Positions 38,611-48,167 are shown, numbered from the stretch's first letter. The stretch: 64,000 bases of DNA from Ignavibacteria bacterium (GCA_016704345.1 JADJAH010000013.1:1-64000), one strand, 5' to 3'. Numbers and translations are program-made. Notes: generated from the letters alone by a model not told the origin.

Positions 38611-40466
38611 TGGGCAGATATGTTTTTTTCTAATGATTCGATTCTTTTTTTGAATTCTTCGGGTTCAAGAAATCCTGTAACTCTCAATTCTTTGTATTCT
38701 TTTCCATCGGGACCCATAAACACTACTACAGGAAGTCCTTTGATTTCAAAGCCGGAAGTTATTGCTTCGTTTTCTTTCGTCAGATCAATTTTGATATTGT
38801 TGAATGATTTTGTCATCTCTACAATCTCGGGATCGGTATATGTGTACTTGTCAAGCTCTTTGCATTGAGCACACCAATCCGCATAAAAATCAATAATTAC
38901 AGGCTTGCCTTCGGACTTTACTGACTGATTAATGGATTCAATGGAATTCATCATTGTCCACTTCACTTCGGAAGCTTCTGACTGCGGCTTCAGGATCCAT
39001 GTTCCGGCTGCAACAGCTGCAATGGCTATTATGTTTTTTACAGTCGTATAACCGGCAGAATTCTTTCCCTGTCTATCAATCAGGAGCAGATAAACTCCGG
39101 AAAGAATTATGTACAAAGGAAAAACAATTGCGAAAATATTTTTTGGAATGAGAGGTTCCAAAATATTCAATGCCATTCCAAACAGAATCAAACCGAATAT
39201 TACTTTTACTCCTATCATCCATTCACCGGATCTTGGAAGCTTACTGATGGAGCTTGAATACGCAGCTAAAAAAATGTAAGGAAGGCCTAAGCCCATTGCC
39301 AGGACAAAGAAAAGCAGGAACCCGGTAAATGGATCGCCAACTTTGCCGACATATACCAAGAGGCTAAGAACAAAAGGACCAATGCATGGGGCAGCAATAA
39401 AACCGACGGTCAATCCCATGAGCAGTGAACCTAAATATCCCGACCTGTTCGTATTTCCCATCACCGCAAGACTCTGTGGAACCCGTATCTCAAACAATCC
39501 AAACATACTCAAGCCAAGCGCAGCCATTATCAATGCTATCCCTATTATTACAAGAGGGTTCTGAAGTGCCGTTCCGAGAATTCCACCTGTTAGCGCAGCT
39601 ATGACTCCCAATGTCGAATACGTTACTGCCATTCCAAGAGCATAGAATATGCCCATAAGAATGCTCTGTGTTTTGCTGCCGCTTGCCTGTGCACCAAAAA
39701 AGCTCAACGTGATCGGTATCAGGGGATAAACGCACGGTGTAAGATTTAATGCGAGCCCACCAAGAAAAATGATAACCAATGCCGAGAACATTCCTTCACC
39801 TGCAATACCGTCCTGTATATCGCTTTCGGAATCTGCAGGCTTTGAAACTCTTTCGTTTTCTGTAAGCTTGCTTCCTTTTACTTCTTCCGATTTTACAAAA
39901 TTTTGTGATGACTCGGAAAAATTCAGATTGTTGAATACTTCTGAATTTGAGATTATGATATCACTGCCCGTTTTTGTGATTACAATCTGAATGCTGTCTT
40001 TTAATGATTTTGGAGAATAGCAGACCTTATCATCACATGCCTGAAAATCAAATGAGTATTTAAAATAAACGGGGCCTTCGGCAATGTCCTGCGAAGCTTT
40101 GGCAAGCAAGCCAATAACAATCTTTCCTTCGTAAACACTAATCTCACTTTCGGTAAATTCAAATTTTAGTTTCTTGTCTGCAGGATATGAAACACCCTCA
40201 GTTATGATTCCTTCCGTAAGACCTTTTACGGATGTTGGAATCAGCGTGGGATCACTTACCTTGTATGAGTTAATGTGGTACGGCTTGACAATATCAGCTA
40301 TCACTGCAATCTTGATCGTGTCTCCCGGTCTGTATGCTGATTTATCTGCCTGTGCAGAAATCTTTACATATTCAGAAGTTGTTTGGGAAAAGGAAAAGGA
40401 GGCACACAGAACCAGAACAATGACTAAGAATTCTTTTTTCAATTCGGAACTAAAATTATTTAGCAT
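38607..40466 (-). CDS. dsbD: Thiol:disulfide interchange protein DsbD
   Basis: Carries electrons from cytoplasmic thioredoxin across the inner membrane to periplasmic thiol proteins. Three parts are visible. The N-terminal periplasmic domain has a Cys pair (FDFQACDDKVCYSP). The eight-helix membrane domain has one Cys in each half (LNLTPCVYPLIP and FIAAPCIGPFVL). The C-terminal thioredoxin domain has active site WCAQC (FYADWCAQCKELD). The start is set at the ATG at 40466, where a signal peptide begins (KKEFLVIVLVLCASFSFSQ); a further in-frame ATG 27 codons upstream adds an unlikely Tyr-rich leader. It is the first gene of a four-gene minus-strand operon. Confidence 0.92.
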   Translation of the reverse strand: MLNNFSSELKKEFLVIVLVLCASFSFSQTTSEYVKISAQADKSAYRPGDTIKIAVIADIVKPYHINSYKVSDPTLIPTSVKGLTEGIITEGVSYPADKKLKFEFTESEISVYEGKIVIGLLAKASQDIAEGPVYFKYSFDFQACDDKVCYSPKSLKDSIQIVITKTGSDIIISNSEVFNNLNFSESSQNFVKSEEVKGSKLTENERVSKPADSESDIQDGIAGEGMFSALVIIFLGGLALNLTPCVYPLIPITLSFFGAQASGSKTQSILMGIFYALGMAVTYSTLGVIAALTGGILGTALQNPLVIIGIALIMAALGLSMFGLFEIRVPQSLAVMGNTNRSGYLGSLLMGLTVGFIAAPCIGPFVLSLLVYVGKVGDPFTGFLLFFVLAMGLGLPYIFLAAYSSSISKLPRSGEWMIGVKVIFGLILFGMALNILEPLIPKNIFAIVFPLYIILSGVYLLLIDRQGKNSAGYTTVKNIIAIAAVAAGTWILKPQSEASEVKWTMMNSIESINQSVKSEGKPVIIDFYADWCAQCKELDKYTYTDPEIVEMTKSFNNIKIDLTKENEAITSGFEIKGLPVVVFMGPDGKEYKELRVTGFLEPEEFKKRIESLEKNISAQ

Positions 40467-40659
40467 TGAGTTTGAATAAGTAATATAAGACAAATAGCAG
40501 TAACAAGATACATAAAATATGAGTTTCCGGCTCAAAATTGAACTCAAACTTGACTTTGCTACCCTACATGCCGTATTTTTGTATAGGACTAAATGTCGAC
40601 AGAGCTAAGGGATAAGGTTAACAGCCGGTTTTTTAAAATTTAATAACAAGGAGAGAAAA

Positions 40660-40908
40660 TTGAAACCAGCAGTGAAGTCAAAAAGCGATAACCCTCTAAG
40701 TGAGCTTATTGATGACAATGTATACAATACTTTAAAAAAGTATAAACTGCTTGATGAAAAGGCAATAAGAGATTATAAAATAAGGCAGATGTATAAGGAG
40801 ATGAGAAGGGAAATGAGTGCTGGTGAAGCTATTGACAAAATACAGGAGCTGTTTCCTTACCTGCAATTTGACACAATCAGGAAGATTGTTTATCAGGTAT
40901 CGAAATAA
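40660..40908 (+). CDS. Small hypothetical helical protein (82 aa)
   Basis: Not recognised. It starts at TTG (40660), preceded by AAGGAGAG at a good distance, one of the clearest ribosome sites in the window. The product is entirely helical and charged (LSELIDDNVYNTLKKYKLLD, MYKEMRREMSAGEAIDKIQE), ending with a HTH-like pair (LFPYLQFDTIRKIVYQVSK). A small DNA-binding or protein-binding role is possible but unproven. The gene ends just before a terminator-like hairpin that directly precedes nadE. Confidence 0.72.
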   Translation: MKPAVKSKSDNPLSELIDDNVYNTLKKYKLLDEKAIRDYKIRQMYKEMRREMSAGEAIDKIQELFPYLQFDTIRKIVYQVSK

Positions 40909-40929
40909 GTAATCAGACAATTTTTAACT

Positions 40930-40963
40930 GCCGGTCCACCATAATTGGATCGGCTTTTTTTTT
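40930..40963 (+). terminator. Terminator-like hairpin abutting the nadE start
   Basis: An 8-bp stem GCCGGTCC / GGATCGGC (40930-40937, 40947-40954) with one G-T pair is followed by nine T (40955-40963). The nadE ATG is the very next base. Transcripts from upstream would end here unless the hairpin is bypassed. Confidence 0.75.
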
Positions 40964-41794
40964 ATGAACACAAATCTAAGTTACAACAACGAGCATCTGT
41001 CAAACCTGCTCATTGGTTTCTTGAAAAATGAAATAGGCAGGATAGGTTTAAAGAAGGCAATTATCGGATTGTCAGGCGGAATAGATTCTGCGGTCTCGGC
41101 ATATCTTGCAGCTTTAGCTTTGGGACCTAAGAATGTTACCTGCATTATTATGCCGTATAAGACAAGCAGCCCTGACAGTACTGAAGATGCTCTGAAGGTA
41201 GTCAGTCAATTAAAAGTGAATCACCGAATTGCGGATATTACAAGTTCAGTTGATGCGGCACTTAAGCAATGTGTTGGAGATGATATTTCTAAAGTAAGAA
41301 AGGGAAATATTATGGCAAGAATGAGAATGATACTTCTTTATGATGAGTCTGCCCAGCAGAATGGTTTAGTGATTGGCACAGGAAACAAAACGGAGATCCT
41401 GCTTGGCTACTCGACAATTTTCGGCGACTCTGCAAGTGCCATTAATCCTGTTGGTGATTTATATAAGACTCAATTGCGTTCACTTGCCGAATATCTGAAA
41501 GTTCCATCTGAAATTCTGAAGAAAAAACCTTCGGCAGATCTGTGGAAAGGGCAAACTGATGAGGATGAGCTTGGATTCACTTACGAACAAGTAGACCAAT
41601 ATCTTTATCAAAAAGTTGATAAGAAAAAATCGAGGGAAGCCCTGATAAAGATGGGCTTCAAAGAGTCATTTATGGACCGAGTAGATAAATTGATTGAGCG
41701 CAGCCAGTTTAAAAGGCTTCCGCCATTGATTGCAAAAGTTTCCAAAAGAACCGTGAACGTTGATTTCAGATATAATCGTGATTGGAAAACTTAA
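40964..41794 (+). CDS. nadE: NH3-dependent NAD+ synthetase NadE
   Basis: Amidates deamido-NAD+ to NAD+ in the last step of NAD synthesis. The 276-residue protein has the ATP pyrophosphatase loop LSGGIDSAVSA (residues 36-46) and the conserved GTGNKTEILLGYSTIFGD segment; it lacks the N-terminal glutaminase domain of longer NadE enzymes. The start is the ATG at 40964, right after a T tract; no later Met precedes the core. It has no Shine-Dalgarno sequence, because the upstream bases form the terminator hairpin. The next gene starts 10 bp downstream and probably shares its transcript. Confidence 0.94.
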   Translation: MNTNLSYNNEHLSNLLIGFLKNEIGRIGLKKAIIGLSGGIDSAVSAYLAALALGPKNVTCIIMPYKTSSPDSTEDALKVVSQLKVNHRIADITSSVDAALKQCVGDDISKVRKGNIMARMRMILLYDESAQQNGLVIGTGNKTEILLGYSTIFGDSASAINPVGDLYKTQLRSLAEYLKVPSEILKKKPSADLWKGQTDEDELGFTYEQVDQYLYQKVDKKKSREALIKMGFKESFMDRVDKLIERSQFKRLPPLIAKVSKRTVNVDFRYNRDWKT

Positions 41795-41804
41795 GGAATA
41801 CATA

Positions 41805-43466
41805 TTGAAGAGATTTTATTTAAATGTATTCTTACTCATAATCTCATTCGGTCAATCCTATTCTCAGACATATGAGAACGGTGCAGTTAGTTCTTCGCAC
41901 CGTCTTGCAACTGAAGCGGGGGTTGATATTCTTAAAAGAGGCGGAAATGCAATTGATGCGTCAGTTGGCGTGGGATTTGTTCTTGCAGTTGTATATCCGC
42001 AGGCCGGAAATATCGGCGGCGGCGGGTTTATGGTCATGCATCTCAAAGACGGCAACAACACTTCCATAGATTACCGTGAGAAAGCCCCTCTGCTTGCCGG
42101 CAGAAATATGTTCCTTGATGCAAACGGAAATATTATAGATGGACTTAGCACGCTTGGAAGCCTTGCTGCAGGAGTCCCCGGTTCAGTTGCAGGAATGCTT
42201 TATGCTTTGGAAAAATATGGTACAATGGATAGGGCTAGTATTTTGAAATATGCTATTGATATTGCAGACACGGGATTTGTTTTAGAGGAAAGGCTTGCAG
42301 CTGCGATCAATAGCTACAGAAAAGATTTTGACAAATTTTTTGGTTCCAAAGCTATTTTTGGACAGGGCTTAAATGCGGGAGAATTATTTATTCAGAAAGA
42401 ACTTGCTGAAACACTAAGAAGAATTGCAATTGAAGGACGCGATGGATTTTATAAAGGAAAAACGGCTCAGTTAATTGTTGATGAAATGAAAATCTCAAAC
42501 GGAATAATCAGTTATGAAGACCTGGAAACTTATGAGCCGAAAGAGAGAAGTGTTATGAAAGGTTCATACAAAGGCTATGAAATTATTTCTATGGGTCCAC
42601 CAAGCAGTGGAGGAATAAGTCTGATTTATTTGCTTAACATACTTGAGAATTTTGATCTAAGTTCAATGGGCTACGCAAGCGTTGAATCGGTTCAATTGAT
42701 GACAGAGGCTATGAGAAGAGTTTATGCTGACAGGAGTGAATTCATGGGAGATGTCGATTTTGTAAATGTACCGTGGGATATTCTGACATCCAAAGTATAC
42801 GCGGAAAGAAGGATGCAGGATTTTACTCCGGGTATGGCATCCTCAAGCGCGGTCATAAGTCCTGGAGATGCATATTACCGTGAAAGTGATCAAACTACTC
42901 ACTATAGCGTAGCGGACAGATCGGGCAATCTGGTATCAACAACGACAACACTTAATGATGTTTTTGGAAACAAGGTAATAGTAACAGGTGCGGGATTCTT
43001 GTTGAATAATGAAATGGATGACTTTTCCTCGAAGCCTGGAACAGCCAATATGTATGGGCTTGTCGGCAATGAAGCCAATGCTATAGAACCGGGGAAGAGA
43101 ATGCTCAGCTCAATGACACCAACAATTATTTTTAAAAATAATAAGCCATTTTTAATAGTCGGTTCTCCCGGAGGCGGTAGGATCATAACAACGGTTCTGC
43201 AGACCTTCTTAAATATAACAGAGCACGGAAAAACACTTCAGGAGGCAATTGATCTTCCGAGATTTCATCATCAGTGGTTGCCTGATGAGATACAGTTTGA
43301 AAAGGATTTTGGAAGTGATCTGACAAGATCTGATCTGAAAAAAATGGGCTATACAATAAAGGACATATCTGACTTTGGAAGAGTAGATGCAATTATGTTA
43401 GATGAAAACGGTAATATGACAGCGCATACGGACATGCGCGGATATGGCTTTTCTTCCGGGTTCTAA
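41805..43466 (+). CDS. ggt: Gamma-glutamyltransferase/glutathione hydrolase
   Basis: An exported Ntn-hydrolase that cleaves the gamma-glutamyl bond of glutathione and related thiols. The preferred start is TTG at 41805, with AAGGA seven bases upstream, giving LKRFYLNVFLLIISFGQSYSQ, a proper signal peptide; an ATG at 41760 lies inside nadE. The autoprocessing nucleophile Thr is in TTHYSVADRSG (about residue 364), which divides large and small subunits. STTTTLNDVFG and SPGGGRIITTVLQTFLN complete the small-subunit signature. Length (553) is normal. It overlaps the next gene by 23 bp if that gene starts at 43444. Confidence 0.92.
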   Translation: MKRFYLNVFLLIISFGQSYSQTYENGAVSSSHRLATEAGVDILKRGGNAIDASVGVGFVLAVVYPQAGNIGGGGFMVMHLKDGNNTSIDYREKAPLLAGRNMFLDANGNIIDGLSTLGSLAAGVPGSVAGMLYALEKYGTMDRASILKYAIDIADTGFVLEERLAAAINSYRKDFDKFFGSKAIFGQGLNAGELFIQKELAETLRRIAIEGRDGFYKGKTAQLIVDEMKISNGIISYEDLETYEPKERSVMKGSYKGYEIISMGPPSSGGISLIYLLNILENFDLSSMGYASVESVQLMTEAMRRVYADRSEFMGDVDFVNVPWDILTSKVYAERRMQDFTPGMASSSAVISPGDAYYRESDQTTHYSVADRSGNLVSTTTTLNDVFGNKVIVTGAGFLLNNEMDDFSSKPGTANMYGLVGNEANAIEPGKRMLSSMTPTIIFKNNKPFLIVGSPGGGRIITTVLQTFLNITEHGKTLQEAIDLPRFHHQWLPDEIQFEKDFGSDLTRSDLKKMGYTIKDISDFGRVDAIMLDENGNMTAHTDMRGYGFSSGF

Positions 43467-44220
43467 AATAAACAGAGTGAAAGACAACGCATTTAGAAAG
43501 AGCAAATTTCTTATCTCTTTTTTCCGGCACTACTTCAGGAATTCCCTCCGCAGAAATTTTTCGAATATTTACATTAAGGGCTTTGCTCCCGTCTTGTCCG
43601 CATTAGAGATATCCGGGAAGAATAAAAGACCGTTGATTTATTGCGCGAATCATTCTTCGTGGTGGGATGTCCCCGTTATTATTTATTTGACGTACGACTT
43701 GCTCAATTCTGATAGTTATTGTTTGATGGAGAAGAAGCAATTCGATGTACATCCGTATTTCAAGGGAATTGGCGCTGTACCGATAGTCAGGGAAGATCCA
43801 AAGGATGCCGTTAGAGTTTTAGCAGAATGTACAGATTATCTGAACAATACAGGAAAATCTTTGTGGATATTTCCGCAAGGAGAAATTATTCCGAATGGAA
43901 GGCGTCCTGTTCACTTTTATTCGGGTGTCTCACATCTGCTTGAAAAGCTGAAAGATCCAATCCTTGTATGTACTTATCTGGATTTCAGATTTTCGGGCAA
44001 TCAATTCCCGGAAATTTATACGGACTTCTTTCACATTAATTTTGAAGTAGATCCAACCAAAGAGAAAAGAAGTCACTTTGCCAGGCAGCTTGCTGAAATG
44101 TATGAAAAGCAGGCTGATTTTTTTGAGAGTTCATTTGCAGATGGATCTCTGAAAGATTATGAATTATATCTGAAGGGAAGAAAGTCTGTAAACGACAGGT
44201 CGTTTACGAAATTCTCTTGA
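43444..44220 (+). CDS. PlsC-type acyltransferase, CruD-like candidate
   Basis: An acyltransferase with the HX4D motif as NHSSWWDVPV (about 68-77) and a modified glycerol-phosphate motif FPQGEIIPNGRRP (about 150), where the usual FPEG reads FPQG. No signal peptide and no clear transmembrane segment were seen, as in many peripheral PlsC enzymes. The start could also be GTG at 43477, since the first codons overlap ggt. In green sulfur bacteria a protein of this family (CruD) acylates the sugar of carotenoid glucosides. Neighbouring CrtC-like and glycosyltransferase genes make that role plausible here, but a phospholipid role is not excluded. Confidence 0.75.
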   Translation: MAFLPGSKINRVKDNAFRKSKFLISFFRHYFRNSLRRNFSNIYIKGFAPVLSALEISGKNKRPLIYCANHSSWWDVPVIIYLTYDLLNSDSYCLMEKKQFDVHPYFKGIGAVPIVREDPKDAVRVLAECTDYLNNTGKSLWIFPQGEIIPNGRRPVHFYSGVSHLLEKLKDPILVCTYLDFRFSGNQFPEIYTDFFHINFEVDPTKEKRSHFARQLAEMYEKQADFFESSFADGSLKDYELYLKGRKSVNDRSFTKFS

Positions 44221-45265
44221 TACGCAAATTAACGAAGTTCTTTAGGAATGTGGACTTTAGTCTTTTAGGTGAAATGTATTCGCTGAATCCTATTTCTTTT
44301 TGCATTATCTTTTTCCCTTTGAATTCCACATCAAATTCTGCAAGAGACCGAACATAGAACGGACCATTGTCAATGAGTTCATCGCTTGAACATTTGAAGT
44401 TCAGTTCTCCTGAATTGCCCATGACTGTTCCGCCGTATTTTAAGAGCCAGTAGTTTCTGCTGTTCCTGATCTCGAAAGGAAAATCAAAATTCGAATATAC
44501 CAATTTATTCTTCTCAAAGAGAAAGATCGTTGAGAATTTTTCAGAAGATGTTTTGTCATATGCGACATAGTAATATATCAGACAGTAATCATTGGAAATT
44601 ACCCGGCCCCAGTACCAATCTTCAATGCCTTTGAACATAGGCTCATAACCCCAGTTATGATCTGCATAGCCCAGTCCGGTTAGCTCAATTTTTTTCCTCC
44701 GGTCACGTTTGTAGGAGACAATCTTTATATCGGCATCGCATACCGGTGAAGAAGGCATCCAGTAATGCATGTACTTTGATTTGCCTTCATCAATTTTTAG
44801 CTGATCCCCTAAATTGATCAGGGGTTTGAAAGTCATTTCCGCTCTAAGCTTCTCACCGAACTTTCCGGAATTATAATTTACATCAATGTTATAGATTCCT
44901 GTCTTCTTGTCGAGGATGATGTTTGAATTATCAATAACTATCTTTGTGAAATCTTCGTTGTCAGTGACTGAGAAACTCTCCTTCTTAAATTCAAACAGTG
45001 TTCTGTAAACCACTCGTTGTTTAAGGTAGATGTTTACGGAGAGCGCACTGAAATCGAGTGGATTGGGTTTTTTGGAAGTTGAATCGGAAACACTCTTGTT
45101 AACAGCAATATTGTACTCCGGTGAGAAAGGGTTTCCCGTTAGAAATATTACAACCGCAGAATATTCATTCTTACTGTCAATGAAATCAAAATACCACCAC
45201 TCATAAGAACCGGGTTTCCCGGTTAAGTGTGGATTAAAGTGCTCAGGTCCGAAGATTACCTGCAA
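44204..45265 (-). CDS. CrtC-like carotenoid 1,2-hydratase family protein
   Basis: The 353-residue protein opens with the family signature FNPHLTGKPGSYEWWYFDF. It contains two lipocalin-like halves (GLGYADHNWGYEPM in the second). CrtC adds water to the psi-end double bond of acyclic carotenoids, giving the hydroxyl that is later glycosylated. Related AttH-like proteins have other roles, so the carotenoid assignment rests partly on context: an acyltransferase and a glycosyltransferase flank it. It has no signal peptide. It is convergent with the acyltransferase (17-bp overlap) and divergent from the glycosyltransferase. Confidence 0.72.
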   Translation of the reverse strand: MQVIFGPEHFNPHLTGKPGSYEWWYFDFIDSKNEYSAVVIFLTGNPFSPEYNIAVNKSVSDSTSKKPNPLDFSALSVNIYLKQRVVYRTLFEFKKESFSVTDNEDFTKIVIDNSNIILDKKTGIYNIDVNYNSGKFGEKLRAEMTFKPLINLGDQLKIDEGKSKYMHYWMPSSPVCDADIKIVSYKRDRRKKIELTGLGYADHNWGYEPMFKGIEDWYWGRVISNDYCLIYYYVAYDKTSSEKFSTIFLFEKNKLVYSNFDFPFEIRNSRNYWLLKYGGTVMGNSGELNFKCSSDELIDNGPFYVRSLAEFDVEFKGKKIMQKEIGFSEYISPKRLKSTFLKNFVNLRIKRIS

Positions 45266-45358
45266 ATGAGTTTATTCTTTGATTTCAAAATCAAATATTA
45301 CAATCGACATTCAAAAATCAAACACCAAAATTATTGTTTTCATGAATTTGTTCAGGAC

Positions 45359-46492
45359 ATGATCTTCGAGTATCTACTACTCTTGATAGCCGCAGTATTG
45401 TTTGTTCTTCTGATTTTGTGCGTAATCAATCTGGTTACTATACAAACACTTACAGCTACAAAGGAGATTAAGAATATTGGCAAAGTCTCAGTGCTTATTC
45501 CTGCAAGGGATGAAGAATTGAATATAACGAATTGTCTTAGTTCTGTTTTAAATCAGTCATACACTGATCTTGAAATTATGGTGCTGGATGACGGCTCTAC
45601 TGACAACACACCGGAACTGCTAAAGTCATTCACCGACACGAGACTAAGGATCATAAATGGGATTCCACTAGAGCAGGGCTGGGTTGGAAAAAATTTTGCT
45701 TGTCATCAGCTGCAGAAATCTGCAACAGGATCATACTTGTTATTTATAGATGCGGATACTGTGCTTCACAAGAGCTGTGTTGCTTCTGCAGTGAAGTTTG
45801 CGGAAGAGAATGCAACTGATCTGCTTTCGGTGATGCCTAATGAATTGTCTGAGACATTTTGGGAAAAACTTGTGATACCAATGCTGTATTTTGCTGTTAC
45901 AGTTTTCCTTCCATTTCCAATGATAGAAAGATCTTCAAAGAAGCAATATGCAATGGGGAACGGCCAGTTTATGTTTTTTAAAAGAGAATTTTATGATAAG
46001 ATTGGTGGTCACGAATCTCTTAAGAGTAAAATTGTTGAAGATGTCTGGCTTGCAAGAAGAGTCAAGGAGTTCAAAGGCAAGTTGATATTTGCGAATGCTA
46101 ACTCACTTATTACTTGCAGAATGTACAGGAATCTTGGTGAGGTGTGGGAAGGTTTTTCGAAGAATCTCTTTGCGGGACTCTCGTTCTCGGAAGTGGGGTT
46201 GGCATTTACAATCCTGACGTATCTGATTCTTTTTGTCATGCCTCCATTGCTTGTGCTGACGGGCTTCCTGGAACTTAATTTCATAAATATTTCAATTGTG
46301 ATTTTCCCAGTCATAATGAGACTGTTACAAGCTTTCAAGTTTAACCAGCCTCTTCTGTTTAGTTTTCTAAATCCATTAAGCGCATTGTTCATTGTTGCTG
46401 TTGCACTTAACTCATTTCGCATGATAAGGTTCGGAAAGGGCGCCAGCTGGAAGGGAAGAGAATATTCGGAAAGTGTAATTAGTAAGAATTAA
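45359..46492 (+). CDS. Membrane glycosyltransferase family 2, CruC-like candidate
   Basis: A hydrophobic helix (MIFEYLLLLIAAVLFVLLIL) is followed by a GT2 nucleotide-sugar domain: VSVLIPARDEELNITNCLSS, DDGST, DxD as DADTVL, and VEDVWLARRVK. Three C-terminal helices (FTILTYLILFVMPPLLVLTG and others) complete the protein. The start is taken at the ATG at 45359, where AGGA precedes it and the helix begins; the longer frame starts at 45227 inside the divergent gene. Chlorobi chlorobactene glucosyltransferase (CruC) has this plan. With the CrtC-like and acyltransferase neighbours, a carotenoid glucosyltransferase is a reasonable hypothesis. Confidence 0.78.
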   Translation: MIFEYLLLLIAAVLFVLLILCVINLVTIQTLTATKEIKNIGKVSVLIPARDEELNITNCLSSVLNQSYTDLEIMVLDDGSTDNTPELLKSFTDTRLRIINGIPLEQGWVGKNFACHQLQKSATGSYLLFIDADTVLHKSCVASAVKFAEENATDLLSVMPNELSETFWEKLVIPMLYFAVTVFLPFPMIERSSKKQYAMGNGQFMFFKREFYDKIGGHESLKSKIVEDVWLARRVKEFKGKLIFANANSLITCRMYRNLGEVWEGFSKNLFAGLSFSEVGLAFTILTYLILFVMPPLLVLTGFLELNFINISIVIFPVIMRLLQAFKFNQPLLFSFLNPLSALFIVAVALNSFRMIRFGKGASWKGREYSESVISKN

Positions 46493-46547
46493 TTTTTCTG
46501 TCGTCCAAATTTCGTAATAAAATCTAAATCAAACTTCTTCAAAACTA

Positions 46548-48167
46548 ATGAAATTTCTAATCGCTCTGGTTGCACTCATCTCCGGTTTAATATTGAATGC
46601 TCCTTCAAGAGCAGATATACAGAGCATTGATGTATTGCATTATGATCTAAGCTTAAACCTCTTGAATAATCTAACGCCACCCTACAAGAAATCATATGAT
46701 GGTTCTGTTACAATTAATGCAAAAGCATTAGCGGAGACAAATGAGATAAGCCTAAATGCACATAATTATTCACTACTCATAGATGGGGTGTCGGGAAGCT
46801 CAAAGAGTTTCAGCCATTCGGGCAACAAGCTTTCAATTGTGCTTGACAGAAATTATGCCGAAGGAGAAGAATTTTCAGTTACTGTAAATTTCCGGCACAA
46901 AGATGTATTTGATACTGCATTTTATTGCAATGACGGATTAGTTTATACGGACTCCGAATCTGCAGGTGCCAGAAGATGGTTTCCCTGTAAAGATGTACCA
47001 AATGACAAAGCAACTGTGAAGATTACGGCTGTTGTGCCTGCGGATGTTCAGTTCTGCGCAAATGGTTTAATGACTGATTCAATATCTTCTTCAGGTGCAA
47101 TTAAATATGTGTATGAGAGCAAGCATGTTGTTGCAACTTACTTAATTGCATTTGTTGCTTCGAAAAAATATTTGCTTGCAGTGGAGGAGTGGGAGTTTCC
47201 TTCCGCGGATAAAGGGGCAATGCAGGTAAGATATTATTATCAGAGAGGTGAGACAATGTTCAATCTCAAGAATGTAATGTTGAAGACAAATCGTATGCTT
47301 GACTACTTTTCTGAAATCTATAGTAAGTATCCTTTTGAGAAACTCGGCTTCGCAACAACAGACAGGCACTTTCCATGGGGTGGAATGGAAAATCAGACTA
47401 TTATTACCTTGTGTCCTGATTGCTGGATTGAAGATCTTATCTGTCATGAACTTATACATCAATGGTTTGGCGATATGATCACTCCTGAAACTTGGGCTGA
47501 CATCTGGCTGAATGAAGGATTTGCAACTTATAACGAAGCATTGTGGATTGAGAAAGCATACGGAAAGCAAAAACATCAGGAGGCGGTTCAGTATGAAGCT
47601 GTGAAATATCTGAATTCAAACGCTGGATGGGCGATATATAATCCTGAATGGAAGACAGAGGAGCCAAATGATGCACAGGTTTTCGATCCGGGAATTACCT
47701 ATTCCAAAGCAGGCTGTATATTGTACATGCTCAGGCATGTGCTGGGTGATGAAGTATTTTTTGATGTTCTTAAAAAATATTCCAATGATGAAAAGTTCAG
47801 ATATGGAAATGTAAGCACCGAAGAGTTTGTAAGTTTTGTTGAAGAAGTCAGCGGCAAGGATCTTGGATGGTTCTTTGAGCAATGGATTTATGGTCCAAAC
47901 CATCCGGTATATCAATTGAATTATACAAAAGATAAATCCGATGAAGGCAAATGGAAAGTACAATATGTAATAATCCAAACACAGAAGAACTCAGGTTATT
48001 TCAAAATGCCGGTAGAGATAGAAGTTACATTTACCGACGGATCAACAAAATTGCTCACTGAGTTCAACGACTACAATATGCAAACATTTGACTTCGTCTT
48101 TGATAAAGAGCCTGCAAAAATAAAATTTGATCCGCGCAACATGATTATTCTAAAAGAAGTCAGGTAG
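46548..48167 (+). CDS. M1-family zinc aminopeptidase, exported
   Basis: A signal peptide (MKFLIALVALISGLILNAPSRA) is followed by the M1 N-terminal barrel and the catalytic domain. GGMENQT is the exopeptidase motif, HELIHQWFGD (about 300) and NEGFATYNE (about 324) are the zinc ligands HExxH and E. At 539 residues it lacks the C-terminal helical domain of longer M1 enzymes, which is common in Bacteroidota. It would remove N-terminal residues from peptides in the periplasm or outside. It overlaps the end of rarA by 8 bp (convergent). Confidence 0.92.
   Translation: MKFLIALVALISGLILNAPSRADIQSIDVLHYDLSLNLLNNLTPPYKKSYDGSVTINAKALAETNEISLNAHNYSLLIDGVSGSSKSFSHSGNKLSIVLDRNYAEGEEFSVTVNFRHKDVFDTAFYCNDGLVYTDSESAGARRWFPCKDVPNDKATVKITAVVPADVQFCANGLMTDSISSSGAIKYVYESKHVVATYLIAFVASKKYLLAVEEWEFPSADKGAMQVRYYYQRGETMFNLKNVMLKTNRMLDYFSEIYSKYPFEKLGFATTDRHFPWGGMENQTIITLCPDCWIEDLICHELIHQWFGDMITPETWADIWLNEGFATYNEALWIEKAYGKQKHQEAVQYEAVKYLNSNAGWAIYNPEWKTEEPNDAQVFDPGITYSKAGCILYMLRHVLGDEVFFDVLKKYSNDEKFRYGNVSTEEFVSFVEEVSGKDLGWFFEQWIYGPNHPVYQLNYTKDKSDEGKWKVQYVIIQTQKNSGYFKMPVEIEVTFTDGSTKLLTEFNDYNMQTFDFVFDKEPAKIKFDPRNMIILKEVR

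Noticed and set aside
41760..41804. ATG start for gamma-glutamyltransferase inside nadE
   Set aside because: The signal peptide and a ribosome site support the TTG at 41805 instead.
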